The position numbers and the translations under genes were made by a program. A stretch of DNA of 64,000 bases, taken from NCBI RefSeq assembly GCF_019402645.1, contig NZ_VKKS01000002.1, positions 62,001 through 126,000 of the forward strand. The letters run 5' to 3'. Under the pieces are notes generated by a model. The model did not search any database, was not told the origin of the DNA, and worked only from the letters and a program-made list of their open reading frames with translations. This document shows positions 32,647-43,351 of the stretch, piece after piece (the first letter of the stretch is position 1; every line of letters begins with the position of its first letter). Source of the DNA: Morganella morganii (GTDB lineage Bacteria; Pseudomonadota; Gammaproteobacteria; Enterobacterales; Enterobacteriaceae).

Positions 32647-33999
32647 ATGCATATTCATATTCTCGGTATCTGCGGCACCTTCATGGGCAGCCTGGCTATC
32701 CTGGCCCGCGAACAGGGGCACAAAGTGACCGGTTCGGATCAGAATGTCTACCCGCCGATGAGTGATTTACTGACAGAACAGGGGATCGGTCTGATTCAGG
32801 GGTATGACCCGGAACAGCTGACGCCGCGTCCGGATATGGTGGTGATCGGTAATGCGATGAAACGCGGAAACCCGTGTGTAGAGGCGGTGCTGAATCTGGG
32901 GATCCCTTATACCTCCGGCCCGCAGTGGCTGCATGACCATATCTTACCGGAGCGCTGGGTGCTGGCGGTTGCCGGTACTCACGGCAAAACCACCACGGCC
33001 GGTATGCTGGCCTGGATTCTGGAAGACTGCGGCTATCAGCCGGGCTTTCTGATCGGCGGTGTTCCGGGGAACTTTGATGTCTCTGCTACGCTGGGTAACA
33101 GCCCGTTCTTTGTTATCGAAGCGGATGAATATGATTGTGCATTTTTTGATAAACGCTCAAAATTCGTACATTACAGCCCGCGCACACTGCTGCTCAACAA
33201 CCTTGAGTTTGATCACGCGGATATCTTTGAAAACCTCGCAGCGATTGAAAAACAGTTTCATCATCTGGTGCGTGTGGTACCCGGTGACGGCAAAATTATT
33301 GCGCCTGTTCAGGATGCCAATCTGAAACAGGTGCTCGGCATGGGCTGCTGGAGTGAAGAAGAATACACCGGTGACAATGCCCGCTGGCAGGCAGAGAAAG
33401 TCACCAATGACTGCGGTGAATTTGATGTGCGCTATGACGGCGAAATCAGCGGCCGCGTGACCTGGGATCTGGTGGGTGAGCATAATATGCAGAACGCCCT
33501 GATGGCGGTGGCAGCAGCACATCACGTTGGTGTGCCGGTGGCGGAAGCCTGCCGGGCTCTGGGCAAATTTATCAACGCCCGCCGCCGCCTTGAGCTGCGT
33601 GGTAAGGTAAACGGCATCAGTGTCTATGATGACTTTGCGCATCATCCGACTGCGATTCTGGCCACATTACAGGCACTGCGCAGTAAAGTCGGCGGCACTG
33701 CCCGGATCCTCGTGGTACTGGAACCACGTTCGAACACCATGAAAATGGGGATCAGCAAAGATGATATCGCGCCTGCGCTGGGCCGTGCTGATGAAGTGTT
33801 TATCTTCCAGCCGGCAAATATTCCGTGGCTGGTCAGTGAAATTACCGAACGCTGTGTGCAGCCGGCATACTGGAGCGGTGACCTGGATGCGCTGACCAAC
33901 ATGGTGACCGAACATGCCCAGCCGGGGGATCATATCCTGGTGATGAGCAACGGCAGCTTCGGCGGCATCCACGATAAACTGCTGGAAAAGCTGAAGTAA
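32647..33999 (+). CDS. mpl: Murein tripeptide ligase Mpl
   Basis: Mur-family ligase that attaches recycled L-Ala-D-Glu-meso-diaminopimelate to UDP-MurNAc, feeding peptidoglycan recycling. The 450-aa protein has the N-terminal Rossmann segment (HILGICGTFMGSLA), ATP-binding loop GTHGKTTTAGML, and ARRRLELRG in the C-terminal part. A weak ribosome-binding site (GGATAAAAAATA) precedes the ATG. Confidence 0.96.
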   Translation: MHIHILGICGTFMGSLAILAREQGHKVTGSDQNVYPPMSDLLTEQGIGLIQGYDPEQLTPRPDMVVIGNAMKRGNPCVEAVLNLGIPYTSGPQWLHDHILPERWVLAVAGTHGKTTTAGMLAWILEDCGYQPGFLIGGVPGNFDVSATLGNSPFFVIEADEYDCAFFDKRSKFVHYSPRTLLLNNLEFDHADIFENLAAIEKQFHHLVRVVPGDGKIIAPVQDANLKQVLGMGCWSEEEYTGDNARWQAEKVTNDCGEFDVRYDGEISGRVTWDLVGEHNMQNALMAVAAAHHVGVPVAEACRALGKFINARRRLELRGKVNGISVYDDFAHHPTAILATLQALRSKVGGTARILVVLEPRSNTMKMGISKDDIAPALGRADEVFIFQPANIPWLVSEITERCVQPAYWSGDLDALTNMVTEHAQPGDHILVMSNGSFGGIHDKLLEKLK

Positions 34000-34012
34000 T
34001 CTGGCAGAGAAT

Positions 34013-34053
34013 AAAAAACCGCGCGGGACATCAGTGCCGCGCGGTTTTTTTAT
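34013..34053. terminator. Bidirectional terminator between mpl and argR
   Basis: AACCGCGCGG and CCGCGCGGTT form a strong stem around a 10-nt loop, with A tracts on the left and seven T residues on the right. Confidence 0.9.
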
Positions 34054-34063
34054 TAACGGCGGA

Positions 34064-34651
<588 letters not shown>

Positions 34652-34714
34652 TCAGCTCACGTAATTGACATTGCTTATGAGTCTGACCAGGTTATCGCCA
34701 AAGGTAAATATATT

Positions 34715-34729
34715 GTTAATTAAATGATA
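34715..34729 (+). promoter_or_regulatory. ArcA box in the argR-mdh intergenic region
   Basis: GTTAATTAAATGATA matches 14 of 15 positions of the ArcA consensus GTTAATTAAATGTTA, with a further TGTTA at 34731-34735. E. coli mdh is repressed by ArcA under anaerobiosis. The rest of the 448-bp gap 34535-34982 is AT-rich and has no gene I can support. Confidence 0.6.
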
Positions 34730-34982
34730 TTGTTAGCAGTTACGCATCGGTATATTAACGCACATGACTATAAGTACTCTTAAAGTAAAATAATTGTCAA
34801 AATAGTGTTCCTTATCTCATTAACAGATAAGCGATTTGTTTAGAATGGATAACAATAGACAAACAGATTCAAATGCGTGAATATGCAATCAGTCTGTTAA
34901 AATATTGTATTCACAGCCCTCATGCACGGTTTCGCGCCTGATGCGTAATCGTGCTAACCATCCCAAGTTAAGGAGTCTCAGG

Positions 34983-35921
34983 ATGAAAGTTGCAGTTCTC
35001 GGAGCAGCAGGTGGTATTGGTCAGGCTCTGGCCCTTCTTCTTAAAACCCAGCTTCCTTCAGGTTCAGATCTTGCCTTATATGATATCGCACCGGTGACAC
35101 CGGGTGTGGCAAAAGATCTCAGCCATATTCCGACAGATGTCCGGATCACCGGATTCGCCGGAGAGGATCCTGCCCCGGCATTAGAAGGTGCGGATATTGT
35201 CCTGATTTCTGCCGGTGTGGCCCGTAAACCCGGCATGGATCGTTCTGATCTGTTTAATGTAAACGCGGGGATCGTCCGCAATCTGGCGGAAAAAATTGCC
35301 AAAACCTGCCCGAAAGCATTAATCGGCATTATCACCAATCCGGTGAACACCACCGTGGCGATCGCAGCGGAAGTGCTGAAAAAGGCCGGTGTGTATGATA
35401 AAAATCGTCTGTTCGGTGTGACTACACTGGATATTATCCGTTCCAACACCTTTGTGGCGGAACTGAAAGGGAAGAAACCACAGGAGCTGGAAGTGCCGGT
35501 CATCGGCGGACACTCCGGTGTGACCATTCTGCCGCTGCTGTCTCAGATCCCGGGTGTCAGCTTCAGCGACGCGGAAATCGACAGCCTGACCAAACGCATC
35601 CAGAACGCCGGTACTGAAGTGGTGGAAGCCAAAGCCGGCGGCGGGTCTGCAACGCTCTCTATGGGCCAGGCAGCTGCCCGTTTCGGGCTGTCACTGGTTC
35701 GCGCTATGCAGGGTGAAAGCAATGTGGTGGAATGCACCTATACCGAAGGTGACGGCAAATACGCCCGTTTCTTTGCCCAGCCGGTTGTGTTAGGCAAAAA
35801 CGGTGTTGAGAAGCGTCTGGACATCGGTTCACTCAGTGCATACGAAGAGAAAGCACTTAACGGTATGCTGGATGTGCTGAAAGCCGATATTGCGCTTGGC
35901 GAAAAATTTATTAACAGCTGA
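34983..35921 (+). CDS. mdh: Malate dehydrogenase Mdh
   Basis: NAD-dependent TCA-cycle enzyme interconverting malate and oxaloacetate. The 312-aa protein shows the Rossmann loop GAAGGIGQ (7-14), substrate arginine loop [15 protein letters not shown] and the catalytic histidine in [13 protein letters not shown]. The ATG at 34983 is the family start, preceded by AAGGAG; the frame stays open further upstream to 34905 without similarity. Divergent from argR, as in E. coli. Confidence 0.97.
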   Translation: MKVAVLGAAGGIGQALALLLKTQLPSGSDLALYDIAPVTPGVAKDLSHIPTDVRITGFAGEDPAPALEGADIVLISAGVARKPGMDRSDLFNVNAGIVRNLAEKIAKTCPKALIGIITNPVNTTVAIAAEVLKKAGVYDKNRLFGVTTLDIIRSNTFVAELKGKKPQELEVPVIGGHSGVTILPLLSQIPGVSFSDAEIDSLTKRIQNAGTEVVEAKAGGGSATLSMGQAAARFGLSLVRAMQGESNVVECTYTEGDGKYARFFAQPVVLGKNGVEKRLDIGSLSAYEEKALNGMLDVLKADIALGEKFINS

Positions 35922-35957
35922 ATTATTAAATAGTTGTATTTATTTTTTTGAGCCGTA

Positions 35958-35990
35958 AATAAAACCGCTAATTTGATTAGCGGTTTTATT
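35958..35990. terminator. Bidirectional terminator between mdh and sfsB
   Basis: A perfect 15-bp stem (35958-35972 with 35976-35990, core AAAACCGCTAAT/ATTAGCGGTTTT) around a TTG loop. A-rich and T-rich flanks make it usable by both converging transcripts. Confidence 0.85.
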
Positions 35991-36013
35991 GTTTCTATGG
36001 CTATATATTAAAA

Positions 36014-36280
36014 TTAATTAGTTACCTTCACTCTTATTTTCCTATCTAATAATTCACCTGTGATAGAATTAAAATAACGGCTGGGCCAGATTTCTGACGG
36101 ATGGACGGCGAGAAAGTCTGCGATGAGCCATTCCCCTTTCGGCCACGGACGGGAAAGCGCATTGGCGAGCGTTGAGGAGCTGAGTCCCGCGTCGCGCGAT
36201 AAGGCGGCCAGAGTTGTCCCCCGTTTCTTCAGTGCAGCAATAATATCAGCAGGGTGCCAGTCAGATTTACCGGAATCCAT
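36014..36280 (-). CDS. sfsB: Ner-like DNA-binding regulator SfsB (Nlp)
   Basis: 88-aa helix-turn-helix protein of the Mu Ner family. WHPADIIAALKKRGTTLAAL and LSSSTLANALSRPWPKGEW align with E. coli SfsB/Nlp, which stimulates maltose-gene expression when overproduced. In phage Mu, Ner turns down early and repressor promoters. It sits divergently from a Mu repressor-like gene 581 bp away, recalling the Mu ner/c arrangement. The C-terminal end differs from E. coli. AAGGAC precedes the ATG on the minus strand. Confidence 0.88.
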   Translation of the reverse strand: MDSGKSDWHPADIIAALKKRGTTLAALSRDAGLSSSTLANALSRPWPKGEWLIADFLAVHPSEIWPSRYFNSITGELLDRKIRVKVTN

Positions 36281-36861
36281 ATATTGAGTCCTTTTTATTT
36301 TAGATTAATGTTGTATTAGTGGTATAAATAACGGGTTGCCATCACATTAAAGATGAACCCAATTCGTTATTAAGAAAATAAAATACCATTATTTTTCTAA
36401 ATATTTTCTTAAATTTTTTCTTAAAAATATCTTTTTTGAACTCTGTTACAGAATTAAGAAACAGAATGAAAATGTGCAGGTAATACAAAGGAATGAACGC
36501 AGTAAGCATATTTACTTACTTAACATAAGGAGCTTGTTGATGAAACAAAAGCAGCTTTTACCTGTTATCAGGCGTGATACGTCAGCAGCACTGAGCCGGA
36601 TCTCATTTTCTGCCCGACGGTCATTGTATTAAGTGCTTGCCGTTGTATTAATAAAATATGCCGATTATTCACAAAAAGATGATGTTTTATCCTTGCATTT
36701 GTCAAATAATCTCGCAAAAATCGGCATTAATCCGGAAGCTGTTAGAAAAATTCAGTGTAGCTAAAGCATTTGTCATTTTTAGGAAAGTGCCCGGCGAATT
36801 CACGCAGTTTTAAGCACAGAAATTGCCGATTTTTTGCTGAAAATGGGTTGCAGGAGAAAAG
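36281..36861. other. AT-rich intergenic region between Ner-like and Mu repressor-like genes
   Basis: This 581-bp gap is clearly more AT-rich than its surroundings. It contains a 30-codon reading frame with a strong ribosome-binding site (36540-36632) and three copies of TGCCGATT: 36659-36666 (+), within 36716-36726 (-) and within 36824-36834 (+), the last two sharing the 11-mer TGCCGATTTTT. The first two copies face each other as an inverted repeat with 9-bp arms. No other gene is apparent. Confidence 0.6.
36540..36632 (+). CDS. Candidate 30-aa small protein, unknown
   Basis: An ATG with AAGGAG seven bases upstream (36527-36532) opens 30 codons, starting MKQKQLLPVIRR and ending SARRSLY. The peptide is basic, with seven or so Arg/Lys, and has no membrane segment. 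It is transcribed in the same direction as the Mu repressor-like gene 229 bp downstream, so it could be a leader peptide. I recognise no family. The strong ribosome-binding site is the main support. Confidence 0.35.
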   Translation: MKQKQLLPVIRRDTSAALSRISFSARRSLY

Positions 36862-37248
36862 ATGAAGAAAGAATGGTATTCCGCAAAGGAATTGGTTGGT
36901 TTGGCGGGCTTGCCATCATCTCCTCAAGGTGTCAACCTGATGGCGAGGCGGGAAGGCTGGCATCAGCGGCGCAAGCGCGGCGTGCAGGGAAAAGCTGTCG
37001 AGTACAGTATCGATAGTCTGCCGGATGAAGTTCAGGCGATTCTGCATGCATGTGATAACAGCGCGAGCTATCAGGCGAAGCGGCAGGATGCGTTTCTGAT
37101 CTGGGTGGAGGCCTATTATCAGCTGACCAGAGAAGAGCGGGAACAAATTGTCACGTTCATTCTGCGGGAAGGTTTAGCCAAATTGATCCAGCATCTTGAT
37201 GCACAGGAGCTGCTGGGCAACCGGGAGCAGAACGAAAAAACGGAATAA
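36862..37248 (+). CDS. Mu repressor/transposase N-terminal-type DNA-binding protein
   Basis: 128-aa protein whose first 65 residues match the winged-helix DNA-binding domain shared by MuA and the Mu c repressor: W-S-KE near the start, GLPSSPQGVN, GWHQRRKRGVQGKAVEY and SLPDEVQAIL. There is no DDE transposase domain. The C-terminal part (LTREEREQIVTFILREGLAKLI) resembles the region after the DNA-binding domain in Mu repressor, so a c-like regulator fits better than a transposase fragment. AGGAG lies five bases before the ATG. It is convergent with ispB, and E. coli has no such gene at this place as far as I recall. Its target is unknown. Confidence 0.75.
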   Translation: MKKEWYSAKELVGLAGLPSSPQGVNLMARREGWHQRRKRGVQGKAVEYSIDSLPDEVQAILHACDNSASYQAKRQDAFLIWVEAYYQLTREEREQIVTFILREGLAKLIQHLDAQELLGNREQNEKTE

Positions 37249-37278
37249 AAAAACGGGATCCGAAGAGGATCCCGTTTT
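37249..37278. terminator. Bidirectional terminator between the Mu-like gene and ispB
   Basis: AAAACGGGATCC and GGATCCCGTTTT pair over 12 bp around GAAGA. Flanking A and T tracts serve both strands. Confidence 0.9.
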
Positions 37279-37288
37279 CCCGCTGTGA

Positions 37289-38260
37289 TCAGGCTGAGCG
37301 GCGAACCGCGATATGTGCCAGGCCGGCCAGCGCATCTTTGTACTGAGAGTCCGGCAGTGCGGACAGTGCCGCGATAGCTTTGTCTGCTTCTTCTTCGGCG
37401 CGGGCGTAAGTATAAGCCAGAGAACCGCAGCGCTTCATCGTCGCAAGAACCTGTTCCAGCAGGTGACGCCCGTTACCCTGTTCAATCGCCTGACGGATCA
37501 GCGCGGATTCTTCCGCATTACCGTTGTGCATGGCGTGGAGCAGCGGGAGTGTCGGTTTGCCTTCGTTGAGGTCATCCCCGGTATTTTTACCGAGTGTCGC
37601 GTTATCCGCATCATAATCCAGAACATCATCGATCAGCTGGAACGCGGTGCCGAGATAGCGGCCGTAATTCTGTAATGCTTTTTCCTGCTCCGGTGTGGCA
37701 CCGGCCAGGATCGCTGCAGATTGTGAGGCTGCTTCAAACAGACGGGCGGTTTTGCTGTAGATAACCTGCATGTAATCCGCTTCGCTGATATCCGGATCGT
37801 TGCAGTTCATCAGTTGCAGCACTTCCCCTTCTGCGATCACGTTTGTTGCTTCTGACATCAGTTTCAGCACACGCATGGAATCCAGATCCGTCATCATCTG
37901 GAAGGAGCGGGTGTAGATAAAATCCCCGACCAGCACACTGGCGGCATTACCGAACACTTCGTTGGCGGTCTGTTTGCCGCGGCGCATGTCGGATTCATCC
38001 ACCACATCGTCGTGCAGCAGGGTGGCGGTATGGATAAATTCGATCAGCGCCGCCACCTGAATATGTTTGTCGCCGTCATAGCCCAGAGCCCGGCCTGTCA
38101 GTACGGCGATCATCGGGCGGATCCTTTTCCCGCCGCCGCTGATAATGTAATAACCCAGCTGGTTGATAAGCGATACATCTGAGGTCAGCTGTTTTTGAAT
38201 CTTTTGATTGACTGCGGTCATATCATCCGCAGTCAGCGCGATTATTTGTTCTGAGTTCAT
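37289..38260 (-). CDS. ispB: Octaprenyl diphosphate synthase IspB
   Basis: Trans-prenyl transferase making the C40 side chain of ubiquinone and menaquinone. The 323-aa protein equals E. coli in length and has both Asp-rich motifs, LLHDDVVDESDMRRG (first) and LIDDVLDYDAD (second). Divergent from rplU, as is conserved in Enterobacterales. On its 3' side E. coli has sfsB directly; here the Mu repressor-like gene lies between. Confidence 0.97.
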   Translation of the reverse strand: MNSEQIIALTADDMTAVNQKIQKQLTSDVSLINQLGYYIISGGGKRIRPMIAVLTGRALGYDGDKHIQVAALIEFIHTATLLHDDVVDESDMRRGKQTANEVFGNAASVLVGDFIYTRSFQMMTDLDSMRVLKLMSEATNVIAEGEVLQLMNCNDPDISEADYMQVIYSKTARLFEAASQSAAILAGATPEQEKALQNYGRYLGTAFQLIDDVLDYDADNATLGKNTGDDLNEGKPTLPLLHAMHNGNAEESALIRQAIEQGNGRHLLEQVLATMKRCGSLAYTYARAEEEADKAIAALSALPDSQYKDALAGLAHIAVRRSA

Positions 38261-38416
38261 ATGACTTGCTTTAACCTTGTTTTTGACATCCCGATCAAAG
38301 GTAATGGTTTATGATAGCAGCGTTTTTTTATATTTTATGATTGTACTGTAAAAAAGCTGCAAATAAACGGCTATCTGTAAAGTGACGTTTTTTTACCATT
38401 AGATCGTTTTCAGCAC

Positions 38417-38445
38417 TTGTCATTTGCGGCATTTTTGCGTAAAAT
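38417..38445 (+). promoter_or_regulatory. Promoter of rplU-rpmA
   Basis: TTGTCA (38417-38422) and TAAAAT (38440-38445) are 17 bp apart, followed by a GC-rich discriminator CCGCGCCC. The predicted leader to rplU is about 70 nt. Confidence 0.8.
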
Positions 38446-38522
38446 CCGCGCCCTATTGTGAATAATTTTATAGTGCACTCTGAGAATCAAATTTTATGGG
38501 GTGTGCGGAAAGCGGAGTTAAT

Positions 38523-38831
38523 ATGTACGCGGTTTTCCAAAGTGGTGGTAAACAACACCGGGTCAGCGAAGGTCAAATCGTTCGCTTGGAAAAGCTGGAC
38601 ATCGCAACAGGTGAAACTGTTGAGTTTGACCAGGTTCTGATGGTTGCAAATGGTGAAGACATCAAGATCGGCGCTCCAGTCGTTGAAGGTGTTAAAATTA
38701 AAGCTGAAGTGGTTACACACGGTCGCGGCGATAAAATTAAAATCGTTAAGTTCCGTCGTCGTAAACACAGCCGGAAACAACAGGGCCACCGTCAGTGGTT
38801 CACTGATGTTAAAATCACCGGTATCGCTTAA
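38523..38831 (+). CDS. rplU: 50S ribosomal protein bL21
   Basis: 102-aa 23S rRNA-binding protein, with [18 protein letters not shown] at the start and the basic [16 protein letters not shown] segment near the end. The ATG at 38523 is the family start; an in-frame ATG nine codons earlier has no support. Confidence 0.97.
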   Translation: MYAVFQSGGKQHRVSEGQIVRLEKLDIATGETVEFDQVLMVANGEDIKIGAPVVEGVKIKAEVVTHGRGDKIKIVKFRRRKHSRKQQGHRQWFTDVKITGIA

Positions 38832-38839
38832 GTTAATAG

Positions 38840-39109
<270 letters not shown>

Positions 39110-39136
39110 GTTTTTCACACGTCTTAACCGAGTCCG

Positions 39137-39168
39137 AAAGCCCTGCAAACCTTTTTGCAGGGCTTTTT
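39137..39168 (+). terminator. Intrinsic terminator after rpmA
   Basis: AAAGCCCTGCAAA (39137-39149) and TTTGCAGGGCTTT (39154-39166) form a 13-bp stem followed by T residues. Confidence 0.9.
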
Positions 39169-39201
39169 ATATGCGTAAAACGTCATCCCGGGTCATACTG
39201 A

Positions 39202-40410
<1,209 letters not shown>

Positions 40411-40430
40411 TCGTCAGAGCCCCGGACAGG

Positions 40431-40461
40431 AAAAACCCGGTGAATGCACCGGGTTTTTTAT
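40431..40461. terminator. Terminator between obgE and dacB
   Basis: AAAACCCGGTG and CACCGGGTTTT form an 11-bp stem around AATG, with A and T tracts on the two sides; it fits both converging genes. Confidence 0.9.
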
Positions 40462-40482
40462 TGCCGCTATTCTGTCAGCAAC

Positions 40483-41925
40483 CTAGTAATTACGGTATAA
40501 ATCTTTATACAAATGCCCCTCAAAACGTACCAGCGGCACACGGCGGCTGCGCTGCTGAGCAGGCGGGACGGCATAGGCGGAAATAAACTGCACGAAAGCA
40601 ATGCGCTGCCCGCTGGCGGTGGTGAGGAATCCGGCCAGGTTATACACGCCCTGCAATGAGCCGGTTTTGGCGGATAGCTTGCCGTTAACGCCTGCTTCTG
40701 TCAGGCCGCCGCGGTATTGCAGTGTACCGTCATAACCGGAGAGCGGCAGCATTTTGATAAATTGCAGCTGATCATCATGTTTGGCAATAAATTGCAGTAC
40801 TTCCATCATGGTTGCCGGGGTGATCAGGTTGTGGCGGGATAACCCGGATCCATCCACCATCACGGTATTTCCCATATCAATGCCGGCTTTCTCTTTCAGC
40901 ACATGACGGACAGCTTCCTGACCGGAACGCCAGGTACCCGGCACGCCGTAGTAGCTGCGGCCGATGGTGCGGAAAACTTCATCGGCAATCATATTGTCGG
41001 ATTTTTTCAGCATTTTGGTCAGCAGGGTATGCAGCGGAGCGGATTGTGTCTGTATCAGCACGGTGCCGGGCTGTTCCGGGTGAGTATTACGGCGGACATT
41101 GCCGCTCAGGGTGATCCCAGCGTGAATCAGTTCATTTTTGACGATTGCCCCGGCGTAGCTTGCACCGTTCTGCACACCGAATGCCAGCGGCAGCGGCTCG
41201 CTGCGCTGATTCATGCAGCCGGTGATGGTATAGCGGTTCAGTTCGCCCGGCACCACATCCAGTTCACAGAAACGGCCTTCGGCAGAACCGCGTTCCAGGG
41301 TTTTGACCTCACTGAACATATTAACCGGATAATATTCTGAGGTGCGGATATAGGCGGTATCACCGGGTTTTTCTCCCGGATACAGGGTCACAGAAAAACA
41401 GTTGCGGTCGATGATGGCCGCACCCGGCGGGGCACTGAAACACTGGGTTAAATCATTCCACACCCATCCCGGTGCTTTGTCATGGCTGGCGAAAGCTGAG
41501 ATGTCGATCACCAGATCGCCGTCAATTGCCTGTACCCCGGCTTTGCGCAGTTCATTAACCATATTGCGGATCTGCTGGCGGGTGAGGGTCGGATCACCGG
41601 TAAAACGGGTGATTAAATCCCCTTTCAGGATTGTGCCCTCAAGATGCCCTTTGGTTTCCAGACTGGTGGTAAAGCGGAAATCCGGCCCCAGCTGTAACAG
41701 TGCAGCGAGCGCCGTCACCACTTTCTGGGTACTGGCGGGCAGTGCCATCTGCTGCCCCTGATATTCCACGATTGGCTGAGAATCGCCCACCCGCTGCGCA
41801 ATCATCGCCAGGTTTGTACCGGCGGGCAAATATTGGGTATATTGTTCGACCGGGGTGGCTGCTGCACCAGCGGCCAGTAATACTGACAATCCCATCGCAT
41901 ACGCGAGCCGGGTAAAAACATTCAT
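40483..41925 (-). CDS. dacB: D-alanyl-D-alanine carboxypeptidase/endopeptidase DacB (PBP4)
   Basis: Periplasmic class C penicillin-binding protein that trims and opens peptidoglycan cross-links. The 480-aa precursor has a signal peptide (cleavage near residue 23, AAATP), the active-site SxxK motif STQK (65-68), the SDN motif in LKKSDNMIADE and KTG in SAKTGSLQG. The large insert between SxxK and SDN is typical of PBP4. Divergent from greA. Confidence 0.96.
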   Translation of the reverse strand: MNVFTRLAYAMGLSVLLAAGAAATPVEQYTQYLPAGTNLAMIAQRVGDSQPIVEYQGQQMALPASTQKVVTALAALLQLGPDFRFTTSLETKGHLEGTILKGDLITRFTGDPTLTRQQIRNMVNELRKAGVQAIDGDLVIDISAFASHDKAPGWVWNDLTQCFSAPPGAAIIDRNCFSVTLYPGEKPGDTAYIRTSEYYPVNMFSEVKTLERGSAEGRFCELDVVPGELNRYTITGCMNQRSEPLPLAFGVQNGASYAGAIVKNELIHAGITLSGNVRRNTHPEQPGTVLIQTQSAPLHTLLTKMLKKSDNMIADEVFRTIGRSYYGVPGTWRSGQEAVRHVLKEKAGIDMGNTVMVDGSGLSRHNLITPATMMEVLQFIAKHDDQLQFIKMLPLSGYDGTLQYRGGLTEAGVNGKLSAKTGSLQGVYNLAGFLTTASGQRIAFVQFISAYAVPPAQQRSRRVPLVRFEGHLYKDLYRNY

Positions 41926-42223
41926 TGAGCGACCTATCCATCACAATCCGGGGTGAGAACCCGTTATACTAAAGCCACGGACCGGTAAAAGTAAACGATG
42001 ACCCGCATTGCGCTCCGGGATAGAATACCGGGACAGGATCTCAGTTCAGCCCGCGCGGATAACGCGTCAACCGCGCTGACAGCATCCGTAGTGCGATGGC
42101 CGTATCAGCGCAAATTTACACGGTTTTACTTAATAGTAGTGTGCCACACAAGGTGCATAAGGTACTGTTATCGTTTAATCAGGATGATATGACTATTACT
42201 TAGGAATGATTCAGAGGTAGAGA

Positions 42224-42700
42224 ATGAAACAAATCCCTATGACGGTACGCGGCGCAGACCAACTGCGTGAAGAATTAGAATTTCTTAAAAATGAGCGCCG
42301 TCCGAAAATTATCGCGGATATCGCGGAAGCCCGTGAGCACGGCGACCTGAAAGAAAACGCAGAATATCACGCAGCCCGTGAACAGCAGGGCTTCTGTGAA
42401 GGGCGCATCCAGGAGATCGAAGCCAAGCTCTCGAATGCGCAGGTGATCGATGTCACCAAAATGACCAATAATGGCCGGATTATTTTCGGTGCGACCGTAA
42501 CCGTTTTTAATGTCGCAACGGATGAAGAACAGACTTACCGCATCGTGGGTGATGATGAGGCAGATATCAAATCAAACCTGCTGTCAGTGAACTCCCCGAT
42601 TGCCCGCGGCCTTATCGGCAAAGAGGTTGACGACGTGGTTGTCATCCAGACCCCGGGCGGCGAAGTTGAGTATGAAGTGATAAATGTGGAATACCTGTAA
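42224..42700 (+). CDS. greA: Transcription elongation factor GreA
   Basis: Rescues backtracked RNA polymerase by stimulating transcript cleavage. The 158-aa protein has the N-terminal coiled coil with acidic tip residues ([22 protein letters not shown]) and the globular C-terminal domain. It matches E. coli closely. AGAGG precedes the ATG. The 298 bp upstream (41926-42223) hold no gene; I could not assign a promoter or a GraL-type leader there with confidence. Confidence 0.98.
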   Translation: MKQIPMTVRGADQLREELEFLKNERRPKIIADIAEAREHGDLKENAEYHAAREQQGFCEGRIQEIEAKLSNAQVIDVTKMTNNGRIIFGATVTVFNVATDEEQTYRIVGDDEADIKSNLLSVNSPIARGLIGKEVDDVVVIQTPGGEVEYEVINVEYL

Positions 42701-42830
42701 GCAGTGCCGTGAAAAAACAGCACAATACGGATATTTCATCAGAAAAATGCAGTGAAAGGCACTTTTACTGAACTTTACATTCAGGCGGCGGAGAGCTGAT
42801 GCTGCCGGGATATGAAGAAAATCTGAAGGG

Positions 42831-42886
42831 AATGCCACCGGCCGGACGATATCGTCAGAAATCATCTGCCGGTGGCATTTTTTTAT
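42831..42886. terminator. Terminator between greA and yhbY
   Basis: AATGCCACCGGC (42831-42842) and GCCGGTGGCATT (42868-42879) form a 12-bp stem. A second small palindrome, GACGATATCGTC, sits in the 25-nt loop. Seven T residues follow. Confidence 0.85.
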
Positions 42887-42899
42887 AAATATGCAATTA

Positions 42900-43193
42900 T
42901 CATTTAGGTAAAATGATCTTCCGGGCATCCGACGGGCGGTAGAGCACCAGAATTTTACCGATAATCTGCACATTGTAAGCACCGGTTTCACGCACAATCG
43001 CATCAGCGATCAAAGTTTTCATTTCGCGGTCTTCGCCCGCGATTTTAACTTTGATAAGCTCATGATGTGTAAGAGCCACTTCAGTTTCTGCGAGTACGCC
43101 TTCAGTCAGTCCGTTGTTGCCAATCATGACAACGGGGTTCAGATGATGAGCGAGCGCTTTCAGGTGCTGGACTTGTTTTTTAGTGAGGTTCAT
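42900..43193 (-). CDS. yhbY: CRM-domain ribosome assembly factor YhbY
   Basis: 97-aa CRS1-YhbY RNA-binding protein that associates with pre-50S particles in E. coli. It shows the GxxG-like loop MIGNNGLTEGVLAE and HHELIKVKI. Divergent from rlmE, as in E. coli, and both act in 50S biogenesis. Confidence 0.95.
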   Translation of the reverse strand: MNLTKKQVQHLKALAHHLNPVVMIGNNGLTEGVLAETEVALTHHELIKVKIAGEDREMKTLIADAIVRETGAYNVQIIGKILVLYRPSDARKIILPK

Positions 43194-43351
43194 CGTTTTT
43201 TTTGCTTAATAACTATTGAAAACGGTGTATTCTACCGCCATATCATGCTTATCACCATCATTAGGTGAGGAGTATTGTCTGCGGTAACAGGACTTTTGTC
43301 CGGTTATGCGAAAAAACTGAGTCAGAAATAACAGGTTAGTCGGAAAACACA

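Noticed and set aside
34873-34941. 22-codon frame before mdh
   Set aside because: No ribosome-binding site and it overlaps the likely mdh leader; coding potential not supported.
36862-37248. Remnant of a Mu-type transposase
   Set aside because: The protein is a complete small frame with its own ribosome-binding site and terminator, no DDE domain is nearby, and its C-terminus is more like the Mu repressor.
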